Source: Tritrichomonas musculus
Taxonomy: Eukaryota > Parabasalia > Tritrichomonadida > Tritrichomonadidae
Assembly: GCA_039105265.1 (NCBI GenBank)
Contig: JAPFFF010000045.1
Span: forward strand, 62,001 to 126,000
Length of the DNA: 64,000 nt
Direction: 5' to 3'
Below are positions 39,161-47,492 of the stretch, in pieces; position 1 is the first letter of the stretch, and the number at the start of each line of letters is the position of its first letter. The translations under genes and the position numbers were made by a program. The notes beneath the pieces are model-generated. The model had not been told where the DNA came from, did no database searches, and saw only the letters and a program-made list of their open reading frames with translations.

Positions 39161-39673
39161 TCATTTCGCAATGTATTCATCCCATAGGATCTCGATATCA
39201 GAGTTCTTTAAACGTCGAATCTCAGGTATTTTCAGAAATGATTCTCGATATTTATTTGGTGTGGTGATGATTTCGCGAGCTTTTAAGTCGATTACATTTC
39301 GTGCTTGAAGTAATGACAAACGATATCCCTCTTGATTCACTTCGTTACGGAGCTCTTGATATCGATTCAGTACGGATTCACAATAGCGATTTAACTCAGT
39401 GTTGATGTATTGAATGTGAGTAGTGAGGTATGCTGTTAAATGATTCTTTAGTGATGGATTATCAGGAGCATCAGGTGAGTATGTATAACGATATTCAGTG
39501 ATTCCATTACGTATTTTCTGTTTACGGATGGTATCGTCAGTGAGGAATTGATTGATTATATCTTCAGTTTCACGTGATAAATGCTTCTTCTTTAGTGTTG
39601 ATGGATCTAAGATAGAACCTGTGATTTCGCGTTTGATGAATTCGATGAGAGTATCTGCTAATTGCTTATACAT
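39161..39673 (-). CDS. Helical hypothetical protein next to the integrase (Maverick A)
   Basis: 170 residues, mostly helical and basic. Its last part (AREIITTPNKYRESF..., IRRLKNSDIEILWDEYIAK) repeats a pattern that also occurs around the start of the neighbouring integrase (YQSSF, PIRLLDDDDKQLIWNEYV). The pair suggests a duplicated N-terminal DNA-binding module of integrase. No known domain is recognised beyond this. Confidence 0.45.
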   Translation of the reverse strand: MYKQLADTLIEFIKREITGSILDPSTLKKKHLSRETEDIINQFLTDDTIRKQKIRNGITEYRYTYSPDAPDNPSLKNHLTAYLTTHIQYINTELNRYCESVLNRYQELRNEVNQEGYRLSLLQARNVIDLKAREIITTPNKYRESFLKIPEIRRLKNSDIEILWDEYIAK

Positions 39674-39713
39674 TTATGATGCATAAAATATTTTTTAACG
39701 AGAATGAAATATC

Positions 39714-40001
39714 ATGAACTGTGATACTATGTGTGCCTCATCAGCTGATACTATGTGTTCCGCTTTAACGAATAACTTAACGTTACCTCCTTTGAAGAAA
39801 CGTCATGAGCGTAAAACATTCGCAACGAAGACTTTGAAATTAATACATTCACGATTACAATATTATCGAAAAATACTTAATCAACCCCCATCTGATAATC
39901 CGAAGAAGATTCGTCAACGTCAAAGAATTCAACAAAAATACGATCACAACATGAAAGTACGTGCCCTATTAAATAGAGCTGTGAGAAATCTCTATATCTA
40001 A
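39714..40001 (+). CDS. Small basic protein (Maverick A)
   Basis: 95 residues. The N-terminus has a repeated DTMC(A/S) step, and the rest is highly basic (KKRHERKTFATKTLKLIHSRL, RQRQRIQQKYDHN). It could bind DNA, like core proteins of adenovirus-like elements; this is inference from charge only. Confidence 0.4.
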   Translation: MNCDTMCASSADTMCSALTNNLTLPPLKKRHERKTFATKTLKLIHSRLQYYRKILNQPPSDNPKKIRQRQRIQQKYDHNMKVRALLNRAVRNLYI

Positions 40002-40040
40002 GAAATTGCATTACCGTTACTATCGAATTTGATATATCCA

Positions 40041-40223
40041 TCACCACCGAAGTGTTGCGATACTGGATAATTTAGGTATCACTTTCGCGACATTACCTAT
40101 GACAGGTACCTTCTCGAGTACTGACTTAGTCTTGTTCCATCCGTGTTTGAATCCATTCGCGAAATCTTTAAATCCCTGCTTGATTTTCTTCCCGAGCTTA
40201 TTGAACCAGCTTCCGAATCCCAT
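40041..40223 (-). CDS. Amphipathic MGxG protein (Maverick A)
   Basis: About 60 residues from the ATG at 40221-40223 (MGFGSWFNKLGKKIKQGFKD...). Alternating basic and hydrophobic residues suggest an amphipathic helix, then a hydrophobic PVIGNVAKVIP stretch. The element C protein at 62655-62909 (MGVGIFNKIKNAFKSIGGKV) has the same opening and design. Small membrane-active virion proteins of adenovirus (protein VI/X type) are an analogy, not proof. Confidence 0.5.
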   Translation of the reverse strand: MGFGSWFNKLGKKIKQGFKDFANGFKHGWNKTKSVLEKVPVIGNVAKVIPKLSSIATLRW

Positions 40224-40274
40224 GTTTTGAGGTGATATTAAAATCGAGAATATCATGTTTTCAATCGATACGAA

Positions 40275-40454
40275 ATGACTTTACGTGCCGCGAGAATACT
40301 ATCTAGTGAGACTGATAACACAATAAAGCAAGAACAGAATACTAATGATAATATCAACATCAAACCCCCTCAGAGTAAACCTCATCATGAGAGAAGACCT
40401 TCAACAGTACCTATGTATCCTGATATACATCCATTACGAAGTAGTATATACTAG
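40275..40454 (+). CDS. 59-residue proline/basic small protein (Maverick A)
   Basis: ATG at 40275 to TAG at 40452-40454 encodes MTLRAARILSSETDN...HPLRSSIY. It is divergent from the amphipathic gene with 51 bases between starts, and its stop codon lies inside the conserved hairpin. Element C has a small basic gene (61950-62183) in a comparable place. Function unknown. Confidence 0.4.
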   Translation: MTLRAARILSSETDNTIKQEQNTNDNINIKPPQSKPHHERRPSTVPMYPDIHPLRSSIY

Positions 40455-40500
40455 TCGGTTTCCGCGGGGCACAGGCTGCCCACGCGTCAACACGAACTAG
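40440..40500. promoter_or_regulatory. Conserved Maverick hairpin, copy in A
   Basis: AGTAGTATATAC followed by TAGTCGGTTTCCG, an internal stem (GGGC..GCCC) and GTCAACACGA-ACTAG. The element C sequence at 61603-61657 matches it along nearly the whole length while the stem bases vary together. Function could be RNA 3' end formation, replication or packaging. Confidence 0.55.
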
Positions 40501-40570
40501 TTAAAAAAGAAAAGAAAAAGAAAAGAAAAGAAAAATAAAAGAAAAGAAAAAAAAATATTTTTGTTCTCAC
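40501..40570 (+). repeat. Purine tract (AAAAG)n
   Basis: About 50 bases of A with regularly spaced G, ending in poly-A. It marks the likely junction between elements A and B. Confidence 0.6.
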
Positions 40571-40579
40571 TACTGTCCA

Positions 40580-40710
40580 CCATCAATGAAACGGCACAGG
40601 GTCCCCATCCCTAATTCCCACCCACCTCAACGCCTACCATTTATTAAACGGCACAGGTACCCCACCCCACAACCGCCCATCTATGAAACGGCACAGGTAC
40701 CTGCCCCGAG
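40580..40710 (+). repeat. Three imperfect 40-55-bp repeats (GAAACGGCACAGG)
   Basis: (G/A)AACGGCACAGG(G)TACC recurs at about 40588, 40649 and 40685, preceded each time by ccat.tat. The repeats are C-rich and stand just before the HNH gene. Confidence 0.6.
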
Positions 40711-40740
40711 AATCTCGTACTTATTTCTTTCTATATGTAA

Positions 40741-41076
40741 ATGTCATTTGTGCCACTCAAAGGCTTTACTAACGACTATGAGATCCTGAATAGGTACCCC
40801 TTTACTATAAGACGTAAGAGTAATCATTTTATATGCAAGGATGCAAAACATATAAAGGGGTATATACGAGTATGTCTAAATGGCGACTACTACTTGAAAC
40901 ATGTACTTATAGCAAGACAGTTCATACCTAATGATGACCCACAACATAAAATAGAGGTAGACCATATCAATAGGAATAGGGCTGACTACCATCTAAGCAA
41001 CTTAAGATGGATAACCCCAACTGATAGTAACTATAACAGGGATATGCCCAAAATTATAAATACGAGGGCAGATTAG
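40741..41076 (+). CDS. HNH homing-type endonuclease (Maverick B)
   Basis: 111 residues. It has the pattern of small HNH nucleases of phages and mobile introns: GYIRVCLNGDYYLKHVLIARQFIPN followed by IEVDHINRNRADYHLSNLRWIT, with candidate catalytic and metal residues Asp 74, His 75 and Asn 86. It would nick or cut double-stranded DNA at a specific site. Its base use (AGG codons, ggtacc words) differs from both neighbours, which suggests separate acquisition. Its 3' end overlaps the opposite-strand gene by 23 bases. Confidence 0.8.
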   Translation: MSFVPLKGFTNDYEILNRYPFTIRRKSNHFICKDAKHIKGYIRVCLNGDYYLKHVLIARQFIPNDDPQHKIEVDHINRNRADYHLSNLRWITPTDSNYNRDMPKIINTRAD

Positions 41077-41317
41077 ATATTTGGTACTCTAAGAACTCAA
41101 AGGCAAAATGTTCTATTTGGTCGATAAATTCCAAATCACCATCTTTCATCATTACACCAAGAAATTCAGGTTCGAAATACTCAGCAGCTAACTCTTTTAT
41201 CTTATTAATTAAAATATTACATACTCCCTCATTAGTCTCACATCTATATTCATAGAGGTTAGATACTATTTTATAGAGGATATATATACGCTCTTTTATG
41301 GTCATGTAATAAGCCAT
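41054..41317 (-). CDS. Small acidic hypothetical protein (Maverick B)
   Basis: 87 residues from an ATG at 41315-41317, with helical, acidic sequence (FEPEFLGVMMKDGDLEFIDQ). No known domain. It is the only clear minus-strand gene in B and converges with the HNH gene. Confidence 0.4.
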   Translation of the reverse strand: MAYYMTIKERIYILYKIVSNLYEYRCETNEGVCNILINKIKELAAEYFEPEFLGVMMKDGDLEFIDQIEHFAFEFLEYQISNLPSYL

Positions 41318-41369
41318 TTATACAGAAATAAAAAAAATGAAATGAACAATAGAAAAATATTTAGTCATT

Positions 41370-41380
41370 TCACTTTTTTC
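41370..41380 (+). promoter_or_regulatory. Initiator-like TCACTTTTTTC in Maverick B
   Basis: TCACTTTTTTC lies 5 bases before the ATG at 41385, matching the host-type initiator. It suggests that the element uses host promoter signals. Confidence 0.35.
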
Positions 41381-41384
41381 TTTG

Positions 41385-41624
41385 ATGAATCTCGATAAGA
41401 AGATACGATTGACCACTGAAATGCTCAACGCTAAAATCATGGATGAAAAGCAAAAGCTTGAAACTTACTTGTTGCTCCAAATTGATCAACTCAACCAACG
41501 ACTTGATGAGGTTCTTAATAGGGTCAACCTGCTATCCTTAAAACTCGATTCTGTCATTGATGACCTTGCAAAGATGAAGGTCAACGTTGATGATATCAAC
41601 AGCAGCCTTGATAACCTTCATTAA
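41385..41624 (+). CDS. Coiled-coil protein, 79 residues (Maverick B)
   Basis: The ATG at 41385 is preferred over the TTG three bases upstream. The sequence is a nearly continuous heptad coil (LETYLLLQIDQLNQRLDEVL, LDSVIDDLAKMKVNVDDINS), likely to oligomerise. In phages and viruses such short coils act as fibre or scaffold parts; here the function is unknown. Confidence 0.5.
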   Translation: MNLDKKIRLTTEMLNAKIMDEKQKLETYLLLQIDQLNQRLDEVLNRVNLLSLKLDSVIDDLAKMKVNVDDINSSLDNLH

Positions 41625-41665
41625 TAAACAACATCTTCTTCTTCTTTCTTTTATTTGATTTTTAA

Positions 41666-43237
41666 ATGACAAGTGATGTAGGTACACAAACAAAACCTAA
41701 CAATAAAATACAACTATTACAAGGTACTATTAAATTTCGACCTAAACTAGTTGATAGAGATGTTGCAAGATTAACAAGAGGTTTGGGTCAAACTATATGG
41801 AAGTTCTCTAATAATCAAATAAATCTACAAAAATTATATGAGACATATTTAAATACTAGTATAGCTTTTAAAGACGTACTTGAATTTGCTAATAGACTCA
41901 AAAGAGAGAGACCAAGAGCAAAATTTACAGGTTGTGTGTTTGCTATTAAGAAAAATCAAGATGATAAAGATGAACATGGGAATTACATAACAGTATTAAA
42001 GCCATATCAATATACTCTCCAAGAATCAGATCAAGGTATATTAACAGAGATAAAATTACATTATGATATTATCAACATAAGGATATCTCGAATGAAGACT
42101 GAGGAGGAAAAACAAGCAGCTAGAGAACTGAGAGAGCAGATGAAAGAAAGAACATTGAAAAGTGATAAGAAAGAATATAAAACTAGAGGTATTCAAACAG
42201 ATGATATACCAGAATTGGCTCCATTACCCAGACCTCCAACTTTAAATCGAAATGATTATCATCTTAACCTTAGGAAAATCGGTAGGAACCGACCCACAAA
42301 TGTTGAGCCACCAACAAGGGATCAAAATCAAAACAGAATTCAACTTTTACTTCAAAGTAGTACAAATTTAGACGAGGATGATAGACCTAAGAAAAAATCA
42401 AAACAACCTAAGACAAAATCAAAACGACCTCGTTCACCTTCACCTCCACCTCCTCCTCCTTCTCATTCACCTTCACCTCCACCACCTCCTCCTCCTTCAT
42501 CACCACCTCCACAGTTTCCATCATCACATACCTCTCTAGGTACTAGTCCTCCTCCAAGAGAACCCCGTATAACACCACAGAAGACAGGAGAGTATACAGT
42601 AGACCAACGACGTCATAAAATTCATGATTGGAGGAGTTTAGTCAATGATGAAAATATAGAAGAAGATGTTATTGATGACTACTTGAAACTTCTATATAAC
42701 AAAGGAAAGAGATTGAATAAACAACCTGGTCAAAATGAGGCAGAGTTTGATAAAAAGAAAATATTGGTTTTACCTACTGCATTTTATACCCTCCTTTCGA
42801 TAGCATATGAGACTAATGATAATAAAAAATTACTAGAACTGATGAAAAGTCCTATCTCAGGTAAACAGTCATTTTCACATTTCGATAAAGTATTTGTCCC
42901 CATTTGCTCAGATGGAGAACATTGGGTTTTATGTATTGTTCGATATTCAAAGAAAATAATCGAATGCTATGACTCTGAGAATAAGTCAATGGCACCAGAG
43001 GTAAAGACACTTAATAAGTATATCAATATTTCAGCAACAGGTAAGTTAAAAGCAAAATATTATGATGTACCTAGTCAAAGGAATAACAAGGATTGTGGAG
43101 TGTTTCTAATGGAATCTTGTCGTACCTTTTTGCATGAAGGAGATGGTAAGTTTAAACAACGCAATATACCAGATATTAGAAAGAGAATACTTCGAGAACT
43201 TCAAAACAATGAATTAGAAACAGGTGTTGTATATTAA
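41666..43237 (+). CDS. Maverick cysteine protease (adenain/Ulp1 type)
   Basis: 523 residues. The N-terminal 180 residues are basic and helical. Residues about 250-300 are a proline-rich SPPPPPP linker. The C-terminal domain (about 310-515) has the Ulp1/adenovirus protease order: His in DGEHWVLCIV, Asp in ECYDSENKS, Gln in PSQRNNKDCGVF and Cys in DCGVF. In Polintons and adenoviruses this enzyme matures virion proteins during assembly. The repeated GIQTDDIPEL and GTQTKPN words near the start recall dynein-light-chain-type motifs, but this is only a resemblance. The frame is open throughout. Confidence 0.85.
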   Translation: MTSDVGTQTKPNNKIQLLQGTIKFRPKLVDRDVARLTRGLGQTIWKFSNNQINLQKLYETYLNTSIAFKDVLEFANRLKRERPRAKFTGCVFAIKKNQDDKDEHGNYITVLKPYQYTLQESDQGILTEIKLHYDIINIRISRMKTEEEKQAARELREQMKERTLKSDKKEYKTRGIQTDDIPELAPLPRPPTLNRNDYHLNLRKIGRNRPTNVEPPTRDQNQNRIQLLLQSSTNLDEDDRPKKKSKQPKTKSKRPRSPSPPPPPPSHSPSPPPPPPPSSPPPQFPSSHTSLGTSPPPREPRITPQKTGEYTVDQRRHKIHDWRSLVNDENIEEDVIDDYLKLLYNKGKRLNKQPGQNEAEFDKKKILVLPTAFYTLLSIAYETNDNKKLLELMKSPISGKQSFSHFDKVFVPICSDGEHWVLCIVRYSKKIIECYDSENKSMAPEVKTLNKYINISATGKLKAKYYDVPSQRNNKDCGVFLMESCRTFLHEGDGKFKQRNIPDIRKRILRELQNNELETGVVY

Positions 43238-43261
43238 TAAAGACTTTTTATTCAACTCGAA

Positions 43262-43861
43262 ATGGAATTACCACCAAGTGTTAGCACTTTATATCCTAAT
43301 CGAGATAATATAGTTAATGATGGTAATACACCTCTTCCAATCAAAACAGCCTACTTCCTTGAGGATGCTCAACATGATAAAGCTAAGTTTAATAGGTATT
43401 GGTTTAATTTCCCACCAGAATGGTCAACTGCAAACAAAGGGGAATCTATTGTTGGCGTTCGTTCAGCACATATCATTAAGAGAAGACGCAAAATGGAAGT
43501 AGAGATTGAAATATATAAGATACATAAGAAAACATATGAGTTTGTTTGTGGTGGAACATGGAATGATGGAACACTAAAAGAAGACTATATAACTGGTACT
43601 AATCATGAATATGGGTGCTTCAAAGTCATTGATTGGGTGTCAGTCGATGGAGATTTACGTGGATTTTTTGATGCAGTTAATCGTGCATTCAAGTCATACA
43701 TTAAAACTTCAACATTAGACAAATTTGTTCAAAATGATGATGATATGCAGGATAGAGATATACAAACCGATGGATACTATGATAAAAATGGTTTTCATGA
43801 AATCATTTATACAGAAAGAAATAAAGAAGATATACAATATCAGATGATGAAAATATATTAG
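43262..43861 (+). CDS. Conserved Maverick protein, candidate structural protein (Maverick B)
   Basis: 199 residues as read. FNRYWFNFPPEWSTANKGES with IVGVRSAHI matches the element A protein at 33836-34606 (FNRIYFKYPAEWRTSNLGEK, IIGVRNKSV). It stands between the protease and the integrase. At its 3' side lies a segment copied from the host Myb gene (43823-44180), so the last residues here come from that insertion. A short related frame follows at 44174-44365. Minor capsid protein is a possible role. Confidence 0.5.
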   Translation: MELPPSVSTLYPNRDNIVNDGNTPLPIKTAYFLEDAQHDKAKFNRYWFNFPPEWSTANKGESIVGVRSAHIIKRRRKMEVEIEIYKIHKKTYEFVCGGTWNDGTLKEDYITGTNHEYGCFKVIDWVSVDGDLRGFFDAVNRAFKSYIKTSTLDKFVQNDDDMQDRDIQTDGYYDKNGFHEIIYTERNKEDIQYQMMKIY

Positions 43862-44180
43862 AAATAGTGAGAAAGTTTGAATCAGAAAAGATTGAACCAA
43901 ATTGGGAATATATTGGAGCGACAATCAATCGAACAGGTAGACAAGTCAAAGAACATTATGATCATATAATGTCGAATGTTCGAGTTATTTGGACAGTATA
44001 TGAAATCCAAGTTGCATTGATGATTGAATTTATATATGGACGGAATTTTAAACTTTTAATTGAAACGATTCCAAATAAAAGTTGGTATCACATTTGTCGT
44101 AAATTGAATGATGCCAAATATCTTCTGCGGAACAAAGAATTTTCTCTCCGATTCAAACGAGAATTAAAGACAGATGAATA
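43823..44180 (+). other. Captured 358-bp copy of the host Myb gene inside Maverick B
   Basis: Bases 43823-44180 match 52519-52876 of the complete Myb gene at a constant offset of 8696, with about two differences (one near 44109, one near 44171). Sequence outside these limits is unrelated. The copy covers both Myb-like repeats but not the gene's start or end. Because the flanks are Maverick genes, the segment was inserted into the element, recently judging by identity. Confidence 0.85.
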
Positions 44181-44365
44181 ACTATATTGGAGATAGTGAT
44201 GTTGAATATAGTCCGATTAAGTACTTCAAGTTAAACTCAATGTACCAAAGGTTTTGGATAGACTTCTATAGTGATGCCCATTATAATTGTCCAACCAAAC
44301 TACCTCCTAAAGATTCATTTGTAATCGAAATGCAATTCCTTCAATACGATAAGATGTTTATTTAA
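44174..44365 (+). CDS. Short Maverick B frame after the captured segment
   Basis: 63 residues; MYQRFWIDFYSDAHYNCPTK resembles the FNRYWFNFPPEW block of the preceding gene. It is probably another copy or fragment of that protein family. Its first codons lie in the captured Myb segment. Confidence 0.4.
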   Translation: MNNYIGDSDVEYSPIKYFKLNSMYQRFWIDFYSDAHYNCPTKLPPKDSFVIEMQFLQYDKMFI

Positions 44366-44371
44366 AAATAA

Positions 44372-45526
44372 ATGAGTAAAGAAGAACCAAGCCCATATGA
44401 AAAATTATACAACAAAGCTAAATGGAAGACCTTGGACAAATACCTTAGCATGGCAAAACAAGAGAATCTGAATGAAGACGAAGCAAAGAAATACTTTGAT
44501 GAAAAAGTAGTACATGATAAGAGAGTACCAAAAGCACAATTTATTCCTATTGTATCCAAACATCCTCATGGTTATCAAATGGATACCTTCATTAATAATA
44601 AAGAGGCAGGTGGGTTGAATTATCTAATGTTCATCAATATCAACACCAGAAAAGCATATGCATATCCTATGAATGGTAAAGGAGCAAGAGAAGTATTAAC
44701 AGCACTTCATAAATTTGTTAATGATGTTCCTCATGTATATTCGATAACAAGTGATGAGGATGCAGCATATTTATCATCAACAGTCTTAGACTTCATGAGA
44801 GAGAAGAACATAAAATACCGAACAACAACTGAGAATAACCATAATGTACTTGGCATTATTAATAGGTTTATGAGAACCATAAGAGATGCTATTGGTGAAA
44901 ATAGGTTTATTCAACCAAAGGAGATGCATGATTTGGTGAACATATATAACAACTCTCCTCATAGGTCTTTAGATAATAAAGCACCTAACGATATTACTCC
45001 AGAGGATGAAATAAAGTACATACAAAAGAATGCACGCATTAATCCATATCATTTTAATCCAGGTGAGAAGGTCAGGTTAGTACTCGAAAAAGAACCATTT
45101 GGTAAAAGAAGAAGTAATTTGTCCAATGAGTCTTATATAGTTGACTCGCAAAAAGGTAACCAGTTTGTGGTCAGGTCCAAAGATGGTTCAACTAGTTCAT
45201 TCCCTGGATATAGGTTGTTAAGGACAAGAGACAAAAGGATTAAAGTAGCTGAAAGACTAAATGAAGGTAAAGAAGGCATTATTGAACGAATATATAACTT
45301 TGATGAAGATACTGGCAAGTATGATTTAAAATGGGAAGGAGTCGAAGGTGATGATGCCTTTGCTAGACAAACTATTAGAGATGTAAGGAGAGGTAATCCA
45401 TTAGTACTTGGTACAGCAGAAAGACAATATTGGTTGGAACAAAAGAAAAATTATGAACGACAAATTAAAGCAGGTCAAAAGGTTGAGGGCAAACCAATAC
45501 CAGATAAAATTATGAAATACATTTAA
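44372..45526 (+). CDS. Maverick B integrase with chromo-like C-terminus
   Basis: 384 residues. The rve core shows YQMDTFINNKEAGGLN (first Asp), INTRKAYAYPM, VYSITSDEDAAYLSS (second Asp) and NNHNVLGIINRFMRTIRDAI, then NNSPHRSLDNKAPNDITPED. A small beta domain follows (GEKVRLVLEK, SYIVDSQKGNQFVVRSKDG) and a chromodomain-like segment (IIERIYNFDEDTGKYDLKWE). This is the standard Polinton integrase layout, in which the chromodomain may steer insertion to certain chromatin. The frame is open from start to end. It is in the same order as, but clearly diverged from, the element A integrase. Confidence 0.85.
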   Translation: MSKEEPSPYEKLYNKAKWKTLDKYLSMAKQENLNEDEAKKYFDEKVVHDKRVPKAQFIPIVSKHPHGYQMDTFINNKEAGGLNYLMFININTRKAYAYPMNGKGAREVLTALHKFVNDVPHVYSITSDEDAAYLSSTVLDFMREKNIKYRTTTENNHNVLGIINRFMRTIRDAIGENRFIQPKEMHDLVNIYNNSPHRSLDNKAPNDITPEDEIKYIQKNARINPYHFNPGEKVRLVLEKEPFGKRRSNLSNESYIVDSQKGNQFVVRSKDGSTSSFPGYRLLRTRDKRIKVAERLNEGKEGIIERIYNFDEDTGKYDLKWEGVEGDDAFARQTIRDVRRGNPLVLGTAERQYWLEQKKNYERQIKAGQKVEGKPIPDKIMKYI

Positions 45527-45536
45527 AAATTTGTAA

Positions 45537-46403
45537 ATGGATGAACCCCCAAATGCAGAACTCATAAATAAAGTAGAAACATTGATTAAAGAGACCTTAC
45601 AGAAGAACATGAAAGAGATAGATGGTGCTTTGATTAAACCATTATCACCTGATTATCCTTTTAGCACAAATGGTATATACTTTTTAATTGGTAAACCAGG
45701 TGCTGGTAAAAGTTTTTGGATATGGAGACATATTATGATAACAGAGAGGTTGTTTAAACATCCATACTACCAAAAGATAATATTTTGCTCAAGCTCTGGT
45801 AAAATGGATAAAACAGCTGAAATACTTAATAAACAGATACAATCAAGAATCGATTATGTAAAGGAAAGAGAATTAATGAGTTATCTTAAAAGACATCTTC
45901 GAAGAAAGATAAAGTATTATGCCATTGTCAAATATGTATTATCTCGAATGAAAGAGACCAATGACGAAATGAGGAGGCTCATTGAGAAGCATCATTTAAA
46001 TGAGCTCAATGATAAAATTATATATATAGCCAATAAGTTAGTCAAATATGAAACATCATCATATCCATATAACACATTATTGATACTAGATGATTGAGCA
46101 GGTAGTGATTTATTAAAGAATGGTAATAGTGAATTTATCAAGTTGTTAACCAAGACAAGACACTATAATTTAACATGTATCATGGCTATCCAAACTATTC
46201 GATTTGTTCATATAAATGCGAAAAGGTTAGCAACAGATATCATATGTTATACAGGATATAGTGAGGAAGATTTTACTAGCTTGTTGCAACAAACTAATAA
46301 CTCATTAAATACTAAGCAGACAGTAGCTGAATACTTACAACATAAAGAACCACATGAAAAATTCGTAATGAATATTTCTGCTAATAAGTACTATTTCGAA
46401 TAA
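45537..46403 (+). pseudogene. Maverick B DNA-packaging ATPase (FtsK/A32-type), broken
   Basis: The Walker A motif GKPGAGKS (about residue 52) and Walker B TLLILDD are visible, followed by a region with KLLTKTRHYNLTCIMAIQT, the sensor-type segment seen in A32-like packaging ATPases of Polintons and large DNA viruses. The family pumps the element's DNA into the capsid. The fossil looks broken, with about one break, and otherwise well preserved. It lies 11 bases after the integrase and 18 bases before the next gene, typical of the compact morphogenesis block. Confidence 0.8.
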
Positions 46404-46420
46404 TTTTTTATTTTTTAAAA

Positions 46421-46876
46421 ATGGGAATTGAACGTCATTCAGTAGAAGATTATTGGAAGCCAAATTATTCCAAAAAGCAACAATTTTCTCCATGGCAAGA
46501 GATAATAAAAGGAGGAGTAGGACTAGGCGGTAAGTTATTAATGGGAGCAGCAGATAGTTTTTCGGGAGGTTTTGCAAGTAAACTATTAGATGCTTCAGCA
46601 GGTGGATTAACCAAGCATGCTGGTGTTATTGGTTCAGTTGCGAGAGGTCTTGGTGAAAGCTACTTGAGCGATAGTACAAGAAATAAAATAGCAAACATAG
46701 CTGACACAGCATTAAAATATGTCCCAGATGGAAAAGTGAAAACTGCCTTATCATCAATTAATAAATCTGCAAAAGGTGAATCAGTTGGAGCACCTCTTGA
46801 AAAGCCAGCATTTTCGTCTAGATCATTACAAGAGAGTGAATTTACTACCAACAATCGGGCGAGAACCTACATCTAA
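46421..46876 (+). CDS. Glycine/alanine-rich capsid-associated protein (Maverick B)
   Basis: 151 residues. The core (KGGVGLGGKLLMGAADSFSGGF, GLTKHAGVIGSVARGLGESY) alternates small, hydrophobic and basic residues and would be amphipathic or membrane-active. It lies between ATPase and capsid genes. It may play the role of the MGxG proteins in elements A and C, but the sequences do not align beyond composition. Confidence 0.45.
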   Translation: MGIERHSVEDYWKPNYSKKQQFSPWQEIIKGGVGLGGKLLMGAADSFSGGFASKLLDASAGGLTKHAGVIGSVARGLGESYLSDSTRNKIANIADTALKYVPDGKVKTALSSINKSAKGESVGAPLEKPAFSSRSLQESEFTTNNRARTYI

Positions 46877-46923
46877 TGAAAACTCAAAAAAACTAAATTT
46901 TTGGACTTTTTTGTTTATTTTAA

Positions 46924-47475
46924 ATGTCAAAACATCTAACAGGTTCTAAGAGACTTGCTGTTATTCATAAATGGTTGAATGGAAGGGATGACCCAGATTG
47001 GGAAGTTTTACCTACAAAAACCAAAGACAAGTATATTGTAAAACAGCGAAAAACTCCAATAACTCGAGAATATCAAGAAAACTCAGAAAGTGAAAATAAT
47101 GAAGATAATCAAGAAAACTCAGACAGTGAAGAACATGAGGAACTTGAAGAAAAGCCAAGAAAGCCAATAAGTTCGAAAGCTGCACGAAAACCTCCAAAAC
47201 CTCGAAAAACTCAACAAAGCCAAGTTTATGACCCTACTGTGAATGAGGAAATACTAAAACAGCTAAAATCACTAGGTGAAGAAATGAAGATAAGTCGAGA
47301 GAAGAAAGAACAGAGACGTATGATAAAGGAGGTTGTTGATAAAAGGATGAGTAAACCAAGACAACAGTATGTTCCTGAAGAACCGCCACAACAATATGAA
47401 GAAGAACAACAACCTCAATATATACCTATGAGACCTATTGGTAGGAGAAATCGCATCTTTGAAGATATGATGTAA
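46924..47475 (+). CDS. Charged, disordered Maverick B protein
   Basis: 183 residues. A short ordered start (LAVIHKWLNGRDDPDWEVLP) is followed by a Glu/Ser-rich acidic stretch, a Pro/Lys stretch, a charged helix and a Gln/Pro-rich end. Not recognised. Position directly upstream of the major capsid gene suggests a virion or assembly role. Confidence 0.45.
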   Translation: MSKHLTGSKRLAVIHKWLNGRDDPDWEVLPTKTKDKYIVKQRKTPITREYQENSESENNEDNQENSDSEEHEELEEKPRKPISSKAARKPPKPRKTQQSQVYDPTVNEEILKQLKSLGEEMKISREKKEQRRMIKEVVDKRMSKPRQQYVPEEPPQQYEEEQQPQYIPMRPIGRRNRIFEDMM

Positions 47476-47492
47476 ATTTTTTTCTATCTAAA

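Larger units (their letters stand above)
33214..40500. mobile_element. Maverick/Polinton fossil A
   Basis: A virus-like DNA element of about 7.3 kb. The left end is put at AGTAGTTAGTGT (33214), which matches the left end of element C (58123). The right limit, near the hairpin and purine tract at 40500, is uncertain. Parts seen: a hypothetical acidic protein, a candidate structural protein, a protein-primed DNA polymerase fragment, a nuclease-associated repeat protein, a primase-polymerase, an integrase, and small proteins including an amphipathic one. Capsid, protease and ATPase genes are not seen in it. It is broken, with roughly three to five breaks or losses, and appears moderately young because most frames are still open. 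Confidence 0.75.

Noticed and set aside
40440-40500. tRNA-like structure
   Set aside because: It folds into a hairpin but lacks the T-arm consensus and the length of a tRNA.
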